A DNA stretch of 64,000 nucleotides, from positions 1 through 64,000 of the forward strand of contig JACPVS010000023.1 of the NCBI GenBank assembly GCA_016197365.1, read 5' to 3'. The translations under genes and the position numbers were made by a program. The notes below the pieces were generated by a model. That model was not told the origin of the DNA. It worked only from the letters and a program-made list of their open reading frames with translations, and searched no databases. Below, piece after piece: positions 25,937 through 34,115 of this stretch. How positions within the stretch are numbered: position 1 is the first letter of the stretch; the number at the start of each line of letters is the position of its first letter. The stretch is from Mycolicibacterium cosmeticum (lineage in GTDB: Bacteria > Actinomycetota > Actinomycetes > Mycobacteriales > Mycobacteriaceae).

Positions 25937-26643
25937 CGCCAGTCGATCGCAGCGATCAGTTCGTCCACGGCGGCCACCGCGTCGGCCGCAACCGGTTCCT
26001 CGGCTTCGACGCGGGTCACGACGTCCTCGGGCACGCCGGCGGCTTGGGCGGTCTCGGCGATGGTCAGGTTCGCCCGCCGACGCGTCGCGTAGAGCCGCTG
26101 CCCCAGCGTCGCGCCCGGTGCGGTCGCGGCGCGCAGGGTGAGCTCGTCCACCAGATTACGGACCGTGCCGAGCGCCCGGATCAGCGCCGGGGTCACCTGG
26201 ATTCGGGCGGCCCTGGCGGCGACCGCTTCGAGCTGGCGCAGATCGGAGAGGATGCCGGTCGCGCGGGGGATGAAGTCCGGGTGCCCGGTCTCTGGTAGGG
26301 CGTCGATGGTCGAACCGAAGGTGTTGGCCGCTGCCACGACCGCCTGGGCGATCAGCGGAATCTCATCGGCTGCGGCTGTGGTTCGGCGCTCGGGGCCGAC
26401 CGCTTCGCCCCGGCGCAACCGCTCGATGGTGCCGGGTGGCCATTGCAGCACCGCCTCCAGCTTCGCCCGGGTGCCGGCCCTGGGCCAGCTGCGGCCCTTC
26501 TCGAACGCGATCAGGGCGCCTGCGTTGATGACGCCGTCGGCGGCGAGACTGCGCTGGCTGACGTTGAGTTCGCGGCGTCGGGCGGCCGCCGCGGATCCGG
26601 CGCGCACCATGGCGGGGTCGTCGCCGGGGTCGGGCTCGACCAC
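25933..26643 (-). CDS. regulator with two helix-turn-helix (XRE-type) domains
   Basis: A 236-residue protein from the GTG at 26643, which has GGGAGG 8 bases upstream. It contains two Cro/XRE-like helix-turn-helix regions: one at about residues 15-65 (RRRELNVSQRSLAADGVINA...ALIAFEKGRSWP) and a second at about 180-225 (RRRANLTIAETAQAAGVPED..VTRVEAEEPV). The middle is helical. It is transcribed divergently from whiB6 and ends at the EspI-like gene, so control of whiB6 or ESX-1 genes is plausible (inference). A GACAC-TCG-GTGTC palindrome lies just upstream of its start. Confidence 0.75.
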   Translation of the reverse strand: MVEPDPGDDPAMVRAGSAAAARRRELNVSQRSLAADGVINAGALIAFEKGRSWPRAGTRAKLEAVLQWPPGTIERLRRGEAVGPERRTTAAADEIPLIAQAVVAAANTFGSTIDALPETGHPDFIPRATGILSDLRQLEAVAARAARIQVTPALIRALGTVRNLVDELTLRAATAPGATLGQRLYATRRRANLTIAETAQAAGVPEDVVTRVEAEEPVAADAVAAVDELIAAIDWR

Positions 26644-26665
26644 GCGTATGACCTCCCTGGACCCT

Positions 26666-26678
26666 GACACTCGGTGTC
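26666..26678. promoter_or_regulatory. palindrome upstream of the two-HTH regulator
   Basis: A perfect GACAC / GTGTC inverted repeat around TCG, 22 bases before the regulator start and within the 309-base divergent spacer shared with whiB6. The same spacer has the motif CATAGCGAT at about 26698-26706 (minus strand) and about 26814-26822 (plus strand). These look like operator sites, but no regulator has been shown to bind them. The rest of the spacer shows no gene. Confidence 0.45.
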
Positions 26679-26952
26679 GACATAGTAGCGAAACATCACT
26701 ATCGCTATGGCTTAGTCGGCCACAATGCATCGCTTTGCCTCCATAAACCATTGCGTCGCGATGATTGTTCCCGTTGCGCCGGTCGGCGTCGATCGGGTTG
26801 TTTCAGCTGTTCATAGCGATTTTTGGCCGAGACTCGCGGACTCGGTTCCGCACACAGTCCTCACATCCGCAGCACTAACTGTTGCGTTGCTACGGTTTGT
26901 GTTCTACATTCGTCTCCATTGCGGCAGACGCGCCGCCGACAGGAGAAACACC

Positions 26953-27243
26953 ATGAACGCATTGGGTGCGGACGGACTGCCCGTCGGCGACTGCACGCGG
27001 GACCCGGAGCGCTGGACATCGGTGGCCGACGAGGACGCCAAGACCATCTGCCGGATGTGCCCGCGCCGCTGGGCCTGCGCCCGCGAGGCCTGCGAACTGC
27101 CGCGCGCCGAAGGGCTGTGGGCGGGCATCGTCATCCCCGAAGGCGGACGCGGCCGCACCTTCGCGTTGCGCCAACTGCGGTCGCTGGCCGAACGCAACGG
27201 TTATCCCGTCCGGGCCCGCCGGCTCTATCTCGAGTCGGCCTGA
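26953..27243 (+). CDS. whiB6: WhiB6 iron-sulfur transcriptional regulator
   Basis: A 96-residue WhiB protein from the ATG at 26953, with AGGAG 7 bases upstream. Four cysteines for a 4Fe-4S cluster are present: one in DCTRDPERW and three in CRMCPRRWACAREAC, followed by the WhiB turn GLWAGIV. The C-terminal LRSLAERNGYPVR matches M. tuberculosis WhiB6. WhiB6 responds to O2/NO through its cluster and regulates ESX-1 genes, and it lies next to espE and Rv3860 in M. tuberculosis too. The N-terminus is shorter than the 116-residue WhiB6, which may reflect a different start. Confidence 0.88.
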   Translation: MNALGADGLPVGDCTRDPERWTSVADEDAKTICRMCPRRWACAREACELPRAEGLWAGIVIPEGGRGRTFALRQLRSLAERNGYPVRARRLYLESA

Positions 27244-27253
27244 GACCGGCTGC

Positions 27254-27287
27254 TCCCGTTACCGCATTCGAGGGGCCGGTAGCGGGG
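27254..27287. terminator. hairpin after whiB6
   Basis: CCCGTTACCG and CGGTAGCGGG form a 10-base stem with one G-U pair, between the stops of whiB6 and the convergent secreted-protein gene. There is no T-tract; likely a shared terminator. Confidence 0.4.
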
Positions 27288-27305
27288 GCGGCCTTCTCGG
27301 CTCAC

Positions 27306-27764
27306 TCAGATTTTGGCGATGAAGTCCGAGGTGTACGCCTCGGCAGGCTGCTGCGAATACGCGCTCGGTCGTTCGATCGAGACCCAGACCCCGGTGGCAC
27401 CCGGGTTGACGGCGGTCCGAATGGTCGCGTGCGCCGTGCCGACACCGTCGGTCTGCAGCAGCACGGGTGCGACGGCGCAGTCATTGGAGGCCCTGGGCAT
27501 CTGGAACACCCGGACGAAGTACGCGGTGTCGGGCCGGCCGGTGAACATCTCGACGTCGACGGCCAACGTGTCGCCCTCGGTCCGCAGATGGGCCAGCGGC
27601 CGGGCGTAACCCGTCGCCCAGGTCCGCTCCGCGGGGGTGAAGTCGCAGGCCCGCACCGTGCTCGTGAACGGCATGACGACGGTTTCGGCTGACGCCGTAC
27701 CCGCCGAGAACAGCACCAGGGCAGCGCCCAGTCCGGCCGCAGCCACATTTACCCGACGACGCAT
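27306..27764 (-). CDS. secreted protein of unknown function
   Basis: About 152 residues from MRRRVNV (base 27764). It has a clear Sec signal peptide: the MRRR basic end, hydrophobic VAAAGLGAALVLFSAG and a cleavage site near TASAETV. The mature part has two cysteines (RACDFTP and SNDCAVAP), probably a disulfide, and a β-rich pattern. I do not recognise the family. Next to whiB6 but in the opposite direction, with a 265-base upstream spacer holding no gene. Confidence 0.7.
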   Translation of the reverse strand: MRRRVNVAAAGLGAALVLFSAGTASAETVVMPFTSTVRACDFTPAERTWATGYARPLAHLRTEGDTLAVDVEMFTGRPDTAYFVRVFQMPRASNDCAVAPVLLQTDGVGTAHATIRTAVNPGATGVWVSIERPSAYSQQPAEAYTSDFIAKI

Positions 27765-28029
27765 ATGTCCTGACCTTCTCAAGTTACTTGCCGGTAATTT
27801 TACGGGGCCGTCACTACCGCGGGAAGCCCAGGTGAGGTGATGCTGCTCACCGGCCGCCCGCCGGAATAGCAGCGGTGCGGAACCGGTTATATTCTCCGAC
27901 GGTGCCGGTCATGCCCCGGGTACCACATCAGAACCGTCGCTTCGTGCGACCACTTGCCGAGAGGCGCCATGCCGGCACCGTCCCCAAACCTCCAGGCCAT
28001 CCGCTGACACCGGGTCTACCCTGGTACGC

Positions 28030-28986
28030 GTGAGCAACACCGATGCCGCCCCACCCGAAGTCGACTGTGGCGCATCACGATTCACCGGCGTTCTGCGAGC
28101 CCGCGAAGTTCCACTGGGCGGTCCGCGCGCCATGCTGGTGCGCCGCACCCTGCCCGCCAAGGAACGCTCCATGGTGGGTGCGTGGTGCTTCGCCGACCAC
28201 TACGGTCCCCAGGATGTGCGCGACGGTCCGGGCATGGATGTGCCGCCCCACCCGCACACCGGATTACAAACGGTCAGTTGGCTTTTCAGCGGCGAGATAG
28301 AACACCGCGACAGCGCCGGGGTGCACGCCATGGTCCGGCCCGGCGAACTCAACCTGATGACCGCCGGCGCCGGGATCTGCCACTCCGAGGTATCCACCAC
28401 AGCGAGCACCGTGCTGCACGGCGTCCAGCTGTGGGTGGCACTTCCCGAGTCCGCCCGCGACGGCGCCCGCGACTTCGCGCATCACACGCCACCCGCGGTC
28501 GCCATCGGCGGGGCGACGCTGCGCGTTTTCCTCGGCGAACTCGCCGGCCACCGCTCACCCGTGCGTACCTTCACGGCGCTGCTCGGCGCCCAGCTCGATA
28601 TGGCACCGCGAACGAAGATCGCGTTGGACGTCGACCCCAGCTTCGAACACGGTGTGCTGCTCGATCGGGGCAGCGTCGAGGTGGGCGGCGACGCACTGGC
28701 GGTCGCGGACCTCGCCTACCAATCGCCGGGCTGCGATCGCCTCGAGATCGTCAACCGCGGCGACACACCCGCCCGGCTCATCCTGCTGGGCGGTCCGCCG
28801 TTTCCGGAACGGCTGGTCATGTGGTGGAACTTCGTCGGCCGCAGCCACGAAGACATCGTCGCGTACCGCGAGGCATGGCAGGCCGGCGCGGACCGCTTCG
28901 GTGCCGTCGAGGGCTACCGCGGTGCCGTGCCCCGCCTGCCCGCGCCGGTGCTTCCCGCGGTTAGGCTCAAACCTCGTGAGCGCTGA
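28030..28986 (+). CDS. pirin-family bicupin
   Basis: A 318-residue pirin-like protein. The N-terminal cupin metal site is visible as HPHTGLQTVSW (about residues 75-85) with the later Glu/His of GAGICHSEVS; a second cupin fills residues 180-290. Pirins bind a metal and may act as quercetin-type dioxygenases or redox-sensing cofactors. The GTG start begins MSNTDAAPP. It is the first gene of an operon with an acetyltransferase-like gene that overlaps its end by 11 bases. Confidence 0.88.
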   Translation: MSNTDAAPPEVDCGASRFTGVLRAREVPLGGPRAMLVRRTLPAKERSMVGAWCFADHYGPQDVRDGPGMDVPPHPHTGLQTVSWLFSGEIEHRDSAGVHAMVRPGELNLMTAGAGICHSEVSTTASTVLHGVQLWVALPESARDGARDFAHHTPPAVAIGGATLRVFLGELAGHRSPVRTFTALLGAQLDMAPRTKIALDVDPSFEHGVLLDRGSVEVGGDALAVADLAYQSPGCDRLEIVNRGDTPARLILLGGPPFPERLVMWWNFVGRSHEDIVAYREAWQAGADRFGAVEGYRGAVPRLPAPVLPAVRLKPRER

Positions 28987-29239
28987 CGACACTGCTGTGG
29001 TGACACCAGGAGACAACCAGTTCACCATCTCGCTGGGCGAGCGGCAGGTCGGGCTCGTCGACTTCCACGACCGCGACGGTGTGCGGGTGTTCACCCACAC
29101 CGAGATCGACCCCGCCGTCGGCGGCCGTGGGCTGGGTACCCAGCTGGTCGCCGAGGCCGTGGCGGCCACCCGCGCGGCCGGGCTGGCCATCGAGTCGCAC
29201 TGCTCGATGGTCACCCAGTACGTCGCGAAACATCCTTGA
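28976..29239 (+). CDS. small GNAT-like acetyltransferase
   Basis: An 87-residue single-domain protein of the YjdJ/COG2388 type. After a strand pair (QFTISLGERQVGLVDFHD, VRVFTHTEID) comes the acetyl-CoA-binding loop GGRGLGTQLVAEAVAATRAAG, the core of the GNAT fold, and a terminal SHCSMVTQYVAKHP. Substrate unknown. It starts with GTG inside the pirin gene and its stop is immediately followed by the thioesterase ATG, so the three genes are cotranscribed. Confidence 0.82.
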   Translation: MSADDTAVVTPGDNQFTISLGERQVGLVDFHDRDGVRVFTHTEIDPAVGGRGLGTQLVAEAVAATRAAGLAIESHCSMVTQYVAKHP

Positions 29240-30037
29240 ATGAGCCTGCCCGCGGCGTATTTCGAGCCCGACGGGGACGCGTTCGTTCCCACCAGCCTGG
29301 CGCAGGGACCGTGGGGCCAGACCATCAGCGGCAACGTGATGGGCGGTCTGCTCGGATTCGTCATCGACCGCGACGCGGGCGACCCGCAATTGCAACCGGC
29401 CCGGCTGACCGTCGACCTGTTCCGGCCCGCAGCGCTCGAGCTGGTGACGGTACGCACCGCGGTGATCCGCGCCGGCAAGCGCATCAAAGTGGTTGATGCA
29501 CAAGCATTTCAGCGCGACATGTTGGTTGCCCGCGCCAGCACCGTGTTCCTACGGCGCGGCGAGCCCTCCCCGACGGATGTCTGGACCTCCGAGATCACCA
29601 TCCCGGCTCCGCCGCCGCCCGAACTGCGCGACGGCCGGCCCATGCACATCGTGGCGCACGGAGCCGAGTCCGGGCCGACGTTCGATCTGTCCGCCTGGCA
29701 GCACACCGGGCCCAAACATGCATGGGTGCGCAACATCGCACCGGTGGTCGACGATGCCCCGATGACGCCGTTCACCCGCGCCGCCATGGCCGGTGACGTG
29801 GTGAGTTCGCTGACGAACTTCGGCCCGGACGGGCTGCGCTACATCAACGCCGACTACACCGTGACCCTGAGCCGGCTTCCCGTCGGCCTCGACATCGGTC
29901 TGACGGCACTGACCCACTACAGCGTCGACGGCGTCGCCACCGGGACAGCGACCTTGTTCGACCGCGACGGACCGATCGGCAGCGGCATGGCGACCGCGAT
30001 GCTCAGCGCGGGATTCAGCCCGCCGCCGGGTCACTAG
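29240..30037 (+). CDS. acyl-CoA thioesterase family protein (double hotdog)
   Basis: A 265-residue thioesterase-like protein of the TesB/acyl-CoA thioesterase superfamily found in mycobacteria. The first hotdog has GNVMGGLLGFVIDRDAGD and the LTVDLFRPAAL strand; the second has MTPFTRAAMAGDVVSSLTNFG and INADYTVTLSRLPVG. It would hydrolyse acyl-CoAs. The ATG directly abuts the preceding stop. The end overlaps the convergent PPOX gene by 23 bases. Confidence 0.82.
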   Translation: MSLPAAYFEPDGDAFVPTSLAQGPWGQTISGNVMGGLLGFVIDRDAGDPQLQPARLTVDLFRPAALELVTVRTAVIRAGKRIKVVDAQAFQRDMLVARASTVFLRRGEPSPTDVWTSEITIPAPPPPELRDGRPMHIVAHGAESGPTFDLSAWQHTGPKHAWVRNIAPVVDDAPMTPFTRAAMAGDVVSSLTNFGPDGLRYINADYTVTLSRLPVGLDIGLTALTHYSVDGVATGTATLFDRDGPIGSGMATAMLSAGFSPPPGH

Positions 30038-30539
30038 TCAGATACTGCGCGGTACTGCCGCCGACGGGCATGTCCGGCATGCCCAGCTTGCGGTGATCCC
30101 AACTGCGCCGCCGCGTTTCCCGCACCCGGATGCAGACCCGGTTGTTCATCATCTGGTCCACGAAGGGTTTCATCTCGTCGGTGTAGGGGCCGGTGTAGCG
30201 CTCCCACACGCTGATGCCCACCCGCAGGTTGGTCTCGGGGTCGTCGATGATCTCCGCGGTGCCGTCGATCGACACCCCGCGCAGGGTGCCGTAGGTCAGC
30301 CCGTCCTCGATCATCACGGTGATGGTCGGGTCGCGGCGTAGGTTCACCGCCTTCTGCGATTTGGCCTTGGTCTCGAACCAGATCTCCCCGTCGAGGACGG
30401 CGTACCACATGGCCACCAGGTGCGGTCGGCCGCTGGGCAGCACAGTCGCCATGGTGGCGGTCCGGCTGCGCTCGATGAACTCGGTGATCTCGTCATCGGC
30501 CATCACGATCTTGGCGCGCTGATTGGTTCCCATCGTCAA
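30015..30539 (-). CDS. F420/flavin-dependent PPOX-class oxidoreductase
   Basis: A 174-residue split-barrel protein: EITEFIERSRTATMATV, GRPHLVAMWYAVLDGEIWF and KAVNLRRDPTITVMIEDG are typical of the FDOR (F420- or flavin-dependent) family that is expanded in mycobacteria. Start is either the first ATG or MGTNQ two codons later. The cofactor cannot be decided from sequence alone. It overlaps the thioesterase gene tail-to-tail by 23 bases. Confidence 0.82.
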   Translation of the reverse strand: MTMGTNQRAKIVMADDEITEFIERSRTATMATVLPSGRPHLVAMWYAVLDGEIWFETKAKSQKAVNLRRDPTITVMIEDGLTYGTLRGVSIDGTAEIIDDPETNLRVGISVWERYTGPYTDEMKPFVDQMMNNRVCIRVRETRRRSWDHRKLGMPDMPVGGSTAQYLTSDPAAG

Positions 30540-30582
30540 TCTCTACCAAGCGCAGGTGCGACGGCGGTCACCGGGATGGCGT

Positions 30583-30912
30583 TCAGCGCACCCGACCCGC
30601 GATCCCCTGATACACGTCGCGTAGTTGCGGGGAAATCCAATCGCCGCCACCGGTGGTGAACAGCATGTTGGCCGCCGGTTCGCCATTGGTGCCGGCGACG
30701 AGGCCACGGATCTGGTGGTACAGATTCGTGCTGGCCGCAGTGGCGGAGCGGGTCGCGACGTCGTAGAGGTTGAGGTTCGTGCCTGCCGCCGGTTGGCTAC
30801 CGCGAATGTCGCCAGGGCCGTCCTTGCTCAGGGTCAAGTGGCACTCCTGGAACGGCGGCGGTGGACCGGACGCCGGACATCCCTGCAACGGGAACTCCTG
30901 GGAGAAGTCCAT
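30583..30912 (-). CDS. hypothetical protein, possibly a 5'-truncated gene
   Basis: A 109-residue frame from the first ATG (MDFSQEFPLQGC). The same frame stays open upstream for at least 35 more codons with protein-like sequence (for example LSYVEIICQNFFPACNPADF) and four cysteines in total, but without any ATG/GTG in that stretch. It runs into the crotonase gene. This looks like the C-terminal end of a secreted protein whose front was lost, or a gene with an unusual start. The family is not recognised; motifs such as GTNLNLYDVATRSATAAS are not diagnostic. Confidence 0.45.
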   Translation of the reverse strand: MDFSQEFPLQGCPASGPPPPFQECHLTLSKDGPGDIRGSQPAAGTNLNLYDVATRSATAASTNLYHQIRGLVAGTNGEPAANMLFTTGGGDWISPQLRDVYQGIAGRVR

Positions 30913-30998
30913 GCTGAAGAATCCGGTGTGCAGATCGACCGGGAAATCGGCCGGATTGCAGGCGGGGAAGAAGTTCTGGCAAATGATTTCGACGTAGC

Positions 30999-31664
30999 TC
31001 AGTGGTGAGTCGCCGCCCGCAAGGTTTCGGCGGCAGCACCGAACATGGTCTGTTTGATCGCGCCGAGCGTGCCGGGATCCTTGCCTGCCAGTGGCCGCAG
31101 GATGTCCAGTGCGGCACCTTCGACCGCACCCTCACCCGCGGTGGCATCGACGATGGCGTAAGCCTGCGCGTCGGCGCCGCCGAACCGCCGCCCGGTGGTC
31201 ATCGACGCGACCGCGGCCTGCGGGGTGAGCTTGGCCTGGATCAGGGCCGCCATCCCGGCGGTGAACGGGATGCGGATGTCGGCCTCGGGGAAACAGAAGT
31301 AGCCGCGGTCGGCGCGCATCACCCGGAAGTCGTGCGCCATCGCGAGCATGGCGCCGGCACCGAAGGCGTGCCCGACGATGGCGGCCGCGGTCGGGATCTG
31401 CAGCGTCAGCACCCGCGCCAGCAGGCCCTGCACCTGCCCGACGTACCACGCGGTGCGGTCCCCGTTGGCCATCAGCCAGTCCAGGTCCAGCCCGTTGGTG
31501 TAGAACTTCCCGGTCGCGGTGGTCAGCAACCCGGCCGCGCCGTCGGCGAGCACGGTGTCCAGGTACCCGTTCACCACGTCGAGAAAGTCTGGGGTGAACC
31601 GGTTCTCGTCATCGCCGAGGTTCAGTACGGCGATGTTGTCGGTGTAGGTGAGGGTGGCGGTCAT
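30999..31664 (-). CDS. enoyl-CoA hydratase/isomerase family (ECI-like)
   Basis: A 221-residue crotonase close to enoyl-CoA delta-isomerases. The start is the ATG at 31664, preceded by AAAGGAGACC and overlapping the TetR stop in ATGA. Motifs are GKFYTNGLDLDWL at the first oxyanion position and AIVGHAFGAGAMLAMAHDFRVM at the second, then RGYFCFPEADIRIPFTAGMAAL. It is cotranscribed with and probably controlled by the upstream TetR regulator. Confidence 0.85.
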   Translation of the reverse strand: MTATLTYTDNIAVLNLGDDENRFTPDFLDVVNGYLDTVLADGAAGLLTTATGKFYTNGLDLDWLMANGDRTAWYVGQVQGLLARVLTLQIPTAAAIVGHAFGAGAMLAMAHDFRVMRADRGYFCFPEADIRIPFTAGMAALIQAKLTPQAAVASMTTGRRFGGADAQAYAIVDATAGEGAVEGAALDILRPLAGKDPGTLGAIKQTMFGAAAETLRAATHH

Positions 31665-32272
31665 TTCTGGTCTCCTTTTCGTGGCGGTGGTCCGATGTCG
31701 AGCACGGCCCGCACGGCCGCGCTCAGGTGTGCGCGTGCGGTGGGGTTGTCCAGTCGGTCTCGGGCCAGCAGGATCGCCGTCGGCAGGTCCACGATGCAGG
31801 TGGTGACGGTGTCCGCGGCAGCCCGGTCGCGGCGATGCCACAGTCCGTCGGCCAACCGGACCATCGTCGCGATCAGCCGGGCCTGCAGGTCGTGCAGTTC
31901 GCGCGCCAGCGCGTCGGGCATCTCGGCATCGAGGATGTCCTCCCTGCGCACGGTGAGCACCAGCCGGCACGAAGTCGGGTACCGGTCCGACAGCACGCCG
32001 GGCGCCCCGGCCGCGGCCACCACGGCCGCCGCGGCATCCGGGGCCTGCTCGATGAGGACGTCCTGCACCTGCAGGAACCGGTTTCCGGCCCGCAGCCAGG
32101 CCCGGCCCAGCAGCTCCGACCTCGACGAAAAGCTGTGGTACAGCGCCCCGTTCGAGATGCCGGCGGCCGCGGCGACAGCGCGGACGGTGACGGCCGCCGG
32201 ACCGTGCTCGACGGCCAGCGCTTCGACGGCGTCCAACACGGCATCGGGGTCGTGCACGCGCGGACGGGGCAT
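31661..32272 (-). CDS. TetR-family transcriptional regulator
   Basis: About 203 residues from MPRPRVHD (ATG at 32272); an ATG 21 bases earlier would lie inside the operator palindrome. The N-terminal HTH is clear (ALAVEHGPAAVTVRAVAAAAGISNGALYHSFSSRSELLGRAW). The C-terminal domain binds an unknown ligand. It forms an operon with the crotonase gene (ATGA overlap). A 24-base palindrome 9 bases upstream of the start is its likely operator. Confidence 0.88.
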   Translation of the reverse strand: MPRPRVHDPDAVLDAVEALAVEHGPAAVTVRAVAAAAGISNGALYHSFSSRSELLGRAWLRAGNRFLQVQDVLIEQAPDAAAAVVAAAGAPGVLSDRYPTSCRLVLTVRREDILDAEMPDALARELHDLQARLIATMVRLADGLWHRRDRAAADTVTTCIVDLPTAILLARDRLDNPTARAHLSAAVRAVLDIGPPPRKGDQK

Positions 32273-32281
32273 GCACTCACC

Positions 32282-32305
32282 ATAACAGAGCATTTGCTCT
32301 GTTAT
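32282..32305. promoter_or_regulatory. TetR operator palindrome
   Basis: ATAACAGAGCA and TGCTCTGTTAT are perfect 11-base arms around TT, located between the TetR start and the divergent DUF808 gene. The length and position are typical of TetR operators, so it should control the TetR-crotonase operon and perhaps the divergent gene. Confidence 0.75.
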
Positions 32306-32351
32306 TCACACCGAACTCACAGCAGCAACTTTCACCGGGTACCCTTCGGGC

Positions 32352-33287
32352 ATGAGCGCCGGGCTGTTCGGACTTTTCGACGACATCGCCGCACTGGCGC
32401 GACTGGCTGCCGCATCGATCGACGACATCGGGGCCGCCACCGGCAAGGCGACGGCCAAGGCGGCCGGGGTGGTCATCGACGACACCGCCGTGACCCCGCA
32501 GTACGTACACGGCATCACCGCCGACCGTGAACTGCCGATGATCAAGCGCATCGCCATCGGATCGCTGCGCAACAAGCTGGTGTTCATCCTTCCGGCGGCC
32601 CTGCTGCTGAGCCAGTTCGCGCCGTGGTTGCTGACGCCGATTCTGATGATCGGCGCGACCTACCTGTGCTTCGAGGGCGCCGAGAAGGTGCTGGGCCGGT
32701 TCCTGCATCACGACTCCGCCGAAGCGCACGGAAAGCCGGTCGGCGCTGTCGACGAGAAGTCGATGACCGCCGGGGCCATCCGCACGGACTTCATCCTGTC
32801 TGCCGAGATCATGGTCATCGCCCTCAACGAGGTGGCGCACCAGCCGTTCGTGCCCCGGCTGATCATCCTGGTGATCGTGGCGCTGGTGATCACCGCCGCC
32901 GTGTACGGCGTCGTCGGCGTGCTGGTCAAGATGGACGACGTCGGGCTCAGCCTGGCGCAACGGCAGTCCAGCTTCGTGCAGAAGATCGGCCGCGGCCTGG
33001 TGGCCGGCATGCCGAAGGTGCTGGCCGCGCTGTCCACCATCGGCACCGTCGCGATGCTCTGGGTGGGCGGGCACATCCTGCTCACCGGGACCGACACGCT
33101 GGGCTGGCATGCCCCCTACGGATTGGTGCACCACGCCGAGGAGTTCGTGCACCACGCCACCCAGGGCGTGGGCGGGCTGCTGGCCTGGCTGACGAACACC
33201 GCCGCCTCCGCGGTCATCGGCCTGGTCGTCGGCTCCATCGTGGTCGGTGTCATCCACATCCTGCCGTTCGGCAAGAAACACGACTGA
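32352..33287 (+). CDS. DUF808 family inner-membrane protein (YedI-like)
   Basis: A 311-residue polytopic protein with the DUF808 N-terminus SAGLFGLFDDIAALARLAA and the segment AAGVVIDDTAVTPQYVHGI. Several transmembrane helices follow (VFILPAALLLSQFAPWLLTPI, LIILVIVALVITAAVYGVVG). YedI-like proteins are widespread with no established function. The gene is divergent from the TetR operon and could share its operator. Confidence 0.85.
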   Translation: MSAGLFGLFDDIAALARLAAASIDDIGAATGKATAKAAGVVIDDTAVTPQYVHGITADRELPMIKRIAIGSLRNKLVFILPAALLLSQFAPWLLTPILMIGATYLCFEGAEKVLGRFLHHDSAEAHGKPVGAVDEKSMTAGAIRTDFILSAEIMVIALNEVAHQPFVPRLIILVIVALVITAAVYGVVGVLVKMDDVGLSLAQRQSSFVQKIGRGLVAGMPKVLAALSTIGTVAMLWVGGHILLTGTDTLGWHAPYGLVHHAEEFVHHATQGVGGLLAWLTNTAASAVIGLVVGSIVVGVIHILPFGKKHD

Positions 33288-33318
33288 ACCTGTCACACCC
33301 CGGCCGTAACGTGCGGGC

Positions 33319-33732
33319 ATGACGTACTGGATCAACACCGTGAGCCGCGGTCATGTCGAGCGCGGCGTCGCAGGCGGCTTCACCCAGGCCAACCATGGCA
33401 AGCCGCACGGGCTGCGCAAGATGGCCCGTGATGACTGGATCGCCTTCTACTCACCCAAGACCGATTACCCGGAAGGTGCTCCGCTGCAGGCGTTCACCGC
33501 GCTGGGCCGGGTGTCCGACGACCAGCCCTATCATGCCGACAACCAGTTCTGGCGGCGCCGGGTCGACTTCGTGCCGTGCGCCGAGGCACCCATCCGCCCG
33601 ATGCTCGACCAGCTGGCGTTCATCGTGGACAAGGCGCGCTGGGGTTACCGGTTCCGCTTCGGGCTGTTCCCCATCGAAGCACCCGATTTCGAGGTGATCC
33701 GCGCGGCGCTGCTCAGTGCGGTACCGCACTGA
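33319..33732 (+). CDS. EVE-domain protein
   Basis: A 137-residue single EVE domain of the PUA-like superfamily (UPF0310 type), starting MTYWINTVSRGHVERGV and containing GKPHGLRKMARDDWIAFYSP. EVE/YTH-type domains bind modified bases in DNA or RNA. Small stand-alone EVE proteins are found in many bacteria, sometimes next to restriction systems, but none is visible here. The final bases overlap the opposite hypothetical gene. Confidence 0.85.
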   Translation: MTYWINTVSRGHVERGVAGGFTQANHGKPHGLRKMARDDWIAFYSPKTDYPEGAPLQAFTALGRVSDDQPYHADNQFWRRRVDFVPCAEAPIRPMLDQLAFIVDKARWGYRFRFGLFPIEAPDFEVIRAALLSAVPH

Positions 33733-34075
33733 GCATCAGGTAGGCCAGGCACAGCAGCGCGTTCAGCGCCACCAATGTCACGCCGACGAAGATCAGCAAC
33801 TGCCACGCGTTGCTCCGCGCGTGCCGCATGGCGGAGTGGTGCCGCTGCTCCTCGATGTTCAGAACCGTGAGCGCAAAGCGGACGTCGGTCACCTCGGCAT
33901 CGGTGGCGCGGGTCCCACCGACCAGATCCCGTAGCCGGGGCGCGGTGATGGTGACGCCGACACCGGAGAAGCGTCGACTCCAGTGTCGTGCCTGCCGCCT
34001 GCTCAGCGTCCGCGGGCGCCCGCCCGCGTGGCGCGGAGCGGCACCCCATTCGCCGGCCCATACCGGGAATGACAC
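33713..34075 (-). CDS. small membrane protein, unknown
   Basis: A 120-residue frame with a single convincing transmembrane helix near the C-terminus (WQLLIFVGVTLVALNALLCLAYL). The soluble part before it (VTDVRFALTVLNIEEQRHHSAM) looks protein-like; the first 40 residues are less convincing, so the true start may be later (for example the GTG near GVGVTIT). It overlaps the EVE gene by 20 bases tail to tail. Function unknown. Confidence 0.5.
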   Translation of the reverse strand: MSFPVWAGEWGAAPRHAGGRPRTLSRRQARHWSRRFSGVGVTITAPRLRDLVGGTRATDAEVTDVRFALTVLNIEEQRHHSAMRHARSNAWQLLIFVGVTLVALNALLCLAYLMLSAVPH

Positions 34076-34115
34076 TCTCTGATGGTAGGCCCATTCCTGC
34101 TGTAAGGGAACGGTT

